From contig PLMI01000026.1 in NCBI GenBank assembly GCA_003142435.1, forward strand, positions 1 through 8,995: DNA of 8,995 nucleotides, in the 5' to 3' direction. Below, in pieces: positions 5,733 to 8,995 of this stretch; position 1 is the stretch's first letter, and every line of letters starts with the position of its first letter. Source of the DNA: Coxiellaceae bacterium (lineage in GTDB: Bacteria > Pseudomonadota > Gammaproteobacteria > UBA9339). Position numbers and translations under genes: made by a program. The notes under the pieces were generated by a model, which was given only the letters and a program-made list of their open reading frames with translations, ran no database searches and had not been told where the DNA came from.

Positions 5733-6446
5733 TCACAAGAGCGCCATGGTTAAAAGTGATGAAATGGCTTCGGCAGATACCATAGCAACAAAAAAACCTA
5801 GCCACAATTTTTTACCAATAAGCCCAGAAGATTCCTTAAAAGCAAAAAAGTAAGTCACTATTTGCCAAAGAGCAAATAATAAAGCAATCATTGAAAACAC
5901 ACTTTCCATTATCGGATGAATTGAGGCTTTACCAGTTGCTATGGCGATGAGGTTCCCATTATTTGGATCAAACAAGCGAATAATACTTATGATGCCCACA
6001 AGTAACAGGTAAGGGTACCGTGCAAATGCAGTAGTTCCAAAAAAATCGATAATTCTCGTTCTTTTTTGGCGCAAGATCTTTGTAACTGCAATAAATACCG
6101 CAGTAATCACCAGCCAAGAAATCAAATTTTGATAAATAAGCACAAGAAAACTGAAATTTATTTTTGGCCACAGCGCCGTATTACTGCAATCTATCACTCC
6201 TGGAAAATAAACTTTAGCAATAGTTCCTAAGTAACTCATAAAGAAAATTATAGCTATACCAAAGATTAAGGCTGGAAATCCTGCTATTTTTTGAAATGGA
6301 TTTGCGATGAGGGATAGAGTTTCATCTGCTAAAGGTACCTTTTTTGCAAATGCTGCAAGCAGCAATGAATAATCTTTTTTGGAGATTTTATTTTCTTCAA
6401 GCAGCGATTTTAGTAGTTCTTTTTCGTTGTTCATTGCAGTTCTCAT
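5733..6446 (-). CDS. Five-helix inner-membrane protein, possibly Yip1-like
   Basis: This 237-residue protein has a polar N-terminus (about 1-45, helical, rich in Leu/Lys/Glu: KELLKSLLEENKISKKDYSLLL) followed by about five hydrophobic segments: roughly 52-75, 95-120, 140-160, 178-202 and 214-237. The hydrophobic pattern resembles small Yip1-type bacterial membrane proteins, but I do not recognise the exact family. It starts with ATG 6446 inside the stop of the preceding gene (ATGA, 4-base overlap), so the two are translationally coupled. ATG 6434 is an alternative start. The pairing with a DUF2089 regulator suggests a membrane partner in a signalling or stress unit; this is inference. The last helix runs to the very C-terminus, which may mean that the natural end has been altered by the rearrangement that placed folD debris behind it. 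Confidence 0.8.
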   Translation of the reverse strand: MRTAMNNEKELLKSLLEENKISKKDYSLLLAAFAKKVPLADETLSLIANPFQKIAGFPALIFGIAIIFFMSYLGTIAKVYFPGVIDCSNTALWPKINFSFLVLIYQNLISWLVITAVFIAVTKILRQKRTRIIDFFGTTAFARYPYLLLVGIISIIRLFDPNNGNLIAIATGKASIHPIMESVFSMIALLFALWQIVTYFFAFKESSGLIGKKLWLGFFVAMVSAEAISSLLTMALL

Positions 6447-6805
6447 AGCTTCTGTAACATTTTAGCGGCCTCTTTAGCGTCAATTTTCCCCTTTTCAAGC
6501 AAACGCAAAATCTCATTTTTTGAATTACCGTGATTTGTTTCCAGATTTTCAACGGCTTCGATTAATGCATTAAGACGATTTCTTAGCGTTGGGTAAGAAA
6601 CATTATATTTGCGTGCCATGTCTTTTAAGGCGCCAGAACATTTCACAAAATCCATGATGAATTGTAAATCATCATCAGATAATTTTAGCAAATTAGGAAT
6701 TTCGAATTTTCCCTCAAATGTGGTTTCGCAATTTGCACATTTAATCTTTGCAACTTGCAATTTAGTACTTCCGCAAGAAGGACATTGTGTGATTATTTTT
6801 CCCAT
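6443..6805 (-). CDS. DUF2089 family zinc-ribbon / HTH protein
   Basis: This 120-residue putative transcriptional regulator has a zinc ribbon, C8-x2-C11 ... C23-x2-C26 (CPSCG ... CANC), then the DUF2089 core with SDDDLQFIMDFVKCSGALKD (43-62) and a helix-turn-helix (KDMARKYNVSYPTLRNRLNA, 61-80). The C-terminus EILRLLEKGKIDAKEAAKML (about 98-117) is a short SHOCT-like helical hairpin. The fold predicts DNA binding, with the ligand and target unknown. The downstream membrane-protein gene overlaps by 4 bases. No Shine-Dalgarno precedes ATG 6805; an extended -10 at 6823-6815 would start the mRNA within a few bases of the ATG, so it is probably translated from a leaderless message. Confidence 0.88.
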   Translation of the reverse strand: MGKIITQCPSCGSTKLQVAKIKCANCETTFEGKFEIPNLLKLSDDDLQFIMDFVKCSGALKDMARKYNVSYPTLRNRLNALIEAVENLETNHGNSKNEILRLLEKGKIDAKEAAKMLQKL

Positions 6806-6814
6806 ATAGTTAAA

Positions 6815-6823
6815 ATTATACCA
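6815..6823 (-). promoter_or_regulatory. Extended -10 promoter, leaderless start for the DUF2089 gene
   Basis: The minus strand reads TGGTATAAT (6823-6815), a perfect extended -10. No good -35 is seen. The expected start, about 7 bases on (near 6808), leaves a leader of about 3 bases before ATG 6805. Confidence 0.55.
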
Positions 6824-6943
6824 GTTTTTGTGCTAAGGACGTATGTGTCGTCGCATCATCAGACTTTTTCTCAACAATGCTTGGCGATGGCTGTGCTTAA
6901 ATTTTAATTAGTCAAGAGGCGCTATCTTGTTTAGCATTGCCAT
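6816..6943 (-). pseudogene. Possible decayed small gene
   Basis: ATG 6943 has a good ribosome site (GAGGT, about 9 bases upstream) but stops after 11 codons (MAMLNKIAPLD). A second minus-strand reading frame then gives 26 open codons (AQPSPSIVEKKSDDATTHTS + LAQKLV) ending at TAA 6818-6816. Its start context TGAGGTGATTTGTATGGCAATGC closely resembles that of the 134-aa gene at 7415 (TGAGGTAATTTTATGGCAATAC). The picture fits a frameshifted, shortened relative of a small gene like that neighbour, but no family supports the reading and chance cannot be excluded. Its end overlaps the DUF2089 promoter. Confidence 0.3.
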
Positions 6944-7010
6944 ACAAATCACCTCATTTCATTTATTTTACCAAATTGTTCTGTGGAAAATAGGTTAAGG
7001 TATGTCACCA

Positions 7011-7415
7011 TCAACCCCAATGGGCTCTAAGAGCGTCTTGTATTATTGGCTCACAAATTTTAAGCATTCTTTGTTGAGAAACATAAGAAGGCATATCGTC
7101 ATCTTTAAGATCGGCAGCTCTCATGAGTCTTTTTCGAAGTATGCTATTTAAATCCAAACTGTCAGCAATATGTAAAATGTCAGAGCGCAAAACAGCATAC
7201 GCTGTATATGAGTTATCGTTAGCTAAATTTATAACAGCCCTCGCAATTTGTTGGTTTCTATGCTGCCAGCCATCAAAAAGACTAGAAAAACTCCACTGTG
7301 GGGTCGGGTTAGGGTAATCACGCAAATAACTGTTTGCTGCTTCTTTTATTCGACTTCTTAAAACTTCTAATGTTGATTGGCCGGAAGAATTTGTATTATT
7401 AACTGGTATTGCCAT
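7011..7415 (-). CDS. Unrecognised 134-residue soluble protein
   Basis: No family is recognised. The product is soluble, without signal peptide or membrane segment, and appears mostly helical: a polar Asn/Ser-rich N-terminus (1-14), a helix with many charges (about 15-32), a loop with DYPNPTPQWSFSSLFDGW (about 34-51), HRNQQIARAVINLANDN (about 52-68), and a basic/acidic C-terminal half. A well-placed GAGGT (7426-7422) lies 6 bases before ATG 7415, and composition is ordinary, so expression is credible. The gene stands alone on the minus strand, divergent from the AlbA_2 gene across a 370-bp intergenic region. In a Legionellales-type genome, such orphan helical proteins include secreted effectors, but nothing here proves this. 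Confidence 0.65.
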   Translation of the reverse strand: MAIPVNNTNSSGQSTLEVLRSRIKEAANSYLRDYPNPTPQWSFSSLFDGWQHRNQQIARAVINLANDNSYTAYAVLRSDILHIADSLDLNSILRKRLMRAADLKDDDMPSYVSQQRMLKICEPIIQDALRAHWG

Positions 7416-7655
7416 AAAATTACCTCAATATTTATATTTTTATTTTATTGTTAAAGTTAATTTTTTTGTTGATATTGTAAGCAACCGTACTCAGTGGTAC
7501 TTATTTATTATTGTAAACATATTTTCAATAAAATCAAATATTATTTTAATTTTTATAAAAACAATTTTAACAATATTGAAATAGTCGAGCAACTTCTAAA
7601 TACATAATACTGATATTCGACAAAATATGTGAATATATTTGCGAAAAACACGTAA

Positions 7656-7683
7656 TTGTTTTATTACTATTCTCTGATATAAT
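7656..7683 (+). promoter_or_regulatory. Promoter of the AlbA_2/ATPase gene
   Basis: TTGTTT (7656-7661) and a perfect TATAAT (7678-7683) are separated by 16 bases. Transcription would start near 7690, giving a leader of about 95 nt. The -35 is only half-consensus. Confidence 0.5.
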
Positions 7684-7705
7684 CTTTATCAGACGTTATC
7701 AGAGG
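7672..7705. promoter_or_regulatory. Operator-like repeats over the -10
   Basis: CTCTGATA (7672-7679) and TATCAGAG (7697-7704) form a perfect 8-bp inverted repeat that covers the -10 and start site. Between them TTATCAGACG (7686-7695) and TTATCAGAGG (7696-7705) are tandem direct repeats with 9 of 10 bases identical. Three copies of the TATCAGA word, one inverted, in 34 bases suggest a repressor operator; the cognate protein is unknown. As RNA the inverted repeat could form a hairpin only if transcription starts upstream of 7672. Confidence 0.5.
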
Positions 7706-7785
7706 TGCCGCAAGTTTTTATTAAAAAATATTTTTAAATCAATATGTTATAAATTATTGATCTTTAATTAACAGAGGAAATTATT

Positions 7786-8995
7786 ATGTCATTTAGTGAA
7801 ATTAAGTATTGGAAAAAAGCCATATCAGACGCCTTGGAAAACTGCATTGAGCATAATTCTCTAGATTTTAAACAATCACTTTCTGAAAAAAACGATAGGT
7901 TAAAAGAACATATTAATGCTTTTGGAAACTATGAGCATGGTGGCTGTTTCGTTTTCAGCGTAGCTAAATTTAGTATTCTGGATTTGCCCTCTAATCAAGA
8001 AGAAATTATACAAAAAATAACACACTTAGCAAAAGATACACAAGATCCTCCTTTAAATGTAAAGGTATTTTTATTAGATGTTGAGGAGAAAAAGCTGCTA
8101 TGTATTTGTATTAATTCTTCTAGCACAAAACCGGTGTTTATTAAAGACCGTGCTCCATTTGGAGGTAGTTCTTGTTTTAAAAGAAGTGGTTCATCAACAA
8201 TTCCTATGACAAATGATGAAATACGGATGTTATTAGCAAAATCGACAGATATTTCTTATGATGAAACATCAGTTGATGAAGCTTCACTCGAAGATTTGGA
8301 TTTATCATCTCTGAAAAGTTTTATACCAAACCTTGATTTTAACAATCTGAACGCAGACACTAATCTGATGACATTGTTAGACAACCGAATTTTATGTGGT
8401 AGTAAAACTAATTACCAGATTACAGTGGCTGGTTGGATAATTTTTGCTATTAACCCTCAAAGCAACTCAATATTTGCCAATGCATATATTGAATTTCAAA
8501 TGTTTAGAGGAATCACAAGAGAAGAACCTATAAAAAAACAAGCATTCAAAGGAAATTTACCTCAACAAATAAAACAAAGCATAAATATGTTATTACAAAA
8601 TATATGGGTAATACCAAAAATAGAAGGAATACAGAGGAAAGATATTCCCCTTTATAGCACAGAGATACTACGTGAGGTAATAACAAATGCAGTGGTTCAT
8701 AGGGATTATAAAAAGATGCATCAACCGGTAAAAATTGCGTTATTTAGCGATAGGATAGAAATTGAAAATCCTGGAGGTTTGATGCCAGGATTGACAACGT
8801 TAAATTTAGTACATAGGCGCGATTGGCGAAACCCGTTGGTAGCAGAATTGATGAGTAAATTTGGGTTTGGCGAAATGGATGGCCAGGGAATTGATAGACT
8901 TTATGTAGCAACGCTAGCGTTAAAAATTCCAACACCAGTTTTTATTGACAACAAAATTTCTTTTAAAGTGATTTTATCAAGTCCAAAAAAATATG
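7786..8995 (+). CDS. AlbA_2 (Schlafen-like) / GHKL-ATPase protein, partial
   Basis: Reads open for 403 codons and leaves the window without a stop, so it is 3'-truncated here. The N-terminal third resembles the AlbA_2 (Schlafen-type) putative nucleic-acid-binding domain: NSLDFKQSL (24-32) fits the E/D-F-K motif, and INAFGNYEHGGCFVFSV (43-59) fits the A-x-x-N-x-x-GG core, though divergent. An acidic linker (about 155-190) leads to a RecG-like C-terminal HATPase_c_4 module: EILREVITNAVVHRDY (293-308) is the N-box, DRIEIENPGGL (322-332) the G1 region, and DGQGIDRL (365-372) a G2-like motif. Start ATG 7786 has AGAGGA (7773-7778) 7 bases upstream. Family members are often called ATP-dependent helicase RecG-like, but they lack helicase motifs; some act as regulators, and related proteins occur in phage-defence contexts. 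The function here is not established. Confidence 0.85.
   Translation, partial: MSFSEIKYWKKAISDALENCIEHNSLDFKQSLSEKNDRLKEHINAFGNYEHGGCFVFSVAKFSILDLPSNQEEIIQKITHLAKDTQDPPLNVKVFLLDVEEKKLLCICINSSSTKPVFIKDRAPFGGSSCFKRSGSSTIPMTNDEIRMLLAKSTDISYDETSVDEASLEDLDLSSLKSFIPNLDFNNLNADTNLMTLLDNRILCGSKTNYQITVAGWIIFAINPQSNSIFANAYIEFQMFRGITREEPIKKQAFKGNLPQQIKQSINMLLQNIWVIPKIEGIQRKDIPLYSTEILREVITNAVVHRDYKKMHQPVKIALFSDRIEIENPGGLMPGLTTLNLVHRRDWRNPLVAELMSKFGFGEMDGQGIDRLYVATLALKIPTPVFIDNKISFKVILSSPKKY

Larger units (their letters stand above)
7427..7785. other. Long AT-rich divergent intergenic region
   Basis: About 360 bases without a supported gene, very AT-rich, separating the leftward 134-aa gene from the rightward AlbA_2 gene. 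The left part holds poly-A/T tracts and the partial palindrome GTACTCAGTGGTAC (7487-7500); the right part holds the promoter and operator-like sites listed separately. The strong AT-tracts would suit binding by nucleoid proteins. Confidence 0.5.

Noticed and set aside
5733..5735. TGA as a recoded or readthrough codon in the membrane protein
   Set aside because: The sequence after it is FolD debris rather than a natural extension, and no stimulatory structure or selenocysteine element was recognised; it is best read as a true stop.
5623..5853. Plus-strand 76-codon ORF opposite the membrane-protein gene
   Set aside because: It is antisense to the membrane gene and to the folD remnant, which both show family-like protein sequence; it has no ribosome site and no recognisable domain.

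Overview
The window looks like the chromosome of an AT-rich gammaproteobacterium. The gene order pheT-ihfA-MerR regulator-tRNA-Pro is the classic gammaproteobacterial block, and IHF-alpha itself points to proteobacteria. Low GC, an IS1111-type element, gene remnants and unrecognised small ORFs would fit a Legionellales-like (Coxiella/Legionella/Rickettsiella) host, but that placement is inference.

Layout. (1) 1-3348, plus strand: a conserved housekeeping block. PheT makes the beta subunit of Phe-tRNA synthetase, IHF-alpha is a DNA-bending protein, a MerR-type regulator overlaps the ihfA 3' end by 38 bp, and tRNA-Pro(GGG) follows one base after the regulator's stop. pheS, normally only a few bases upstream of pheT, does not end in the 139 bp shown; those bases carry an extended -10 promoter, a 13-bp tandem duplication and a tiny upstream ORF instead. 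(2) 3376-3879, minus: a PEBP/YbhB-like protein, convergent to the block. (3) 3901-5442: a 67-bp palindromic repeat split by a complete 1475-bp IS110-family element of the IS1111 type. It has an intact DEDD/serine transposase, subterminal inverted repeats and a noncoding right end that looks like a bridge RNA. Two candidate guide segments in that end match the two DNA flanks of this very insertion. Joining the ends in a circle would create a near-perfect promoter. (4) 5604-6805, minus: a two-gene unit (DUF2089-type zinc-ribbon/HTH regulator, then a five-helix membrane protein), followed in frame after the stop codon by a C-terminal remnant of folD. (5) 6816-6943: short decayed coding debris; 7011-7415: an unrecognised 134-aa protein. 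(6) 7786-end, plus: a truncated AlbA_2 (Schlafen-like)/GHKL-ATPase protein behind a promoter overlapped by repeated operator-like sites.

The most interesting part is the IS1111-type element. Its insertion site, termini, inferred RNA secondary structure, guide/target matches and circle-junction promoter all agree on the same boundaries, so this single locus gives a testable prediction of how an RNA-guided recombinase chooses a palindromic repeat as target.
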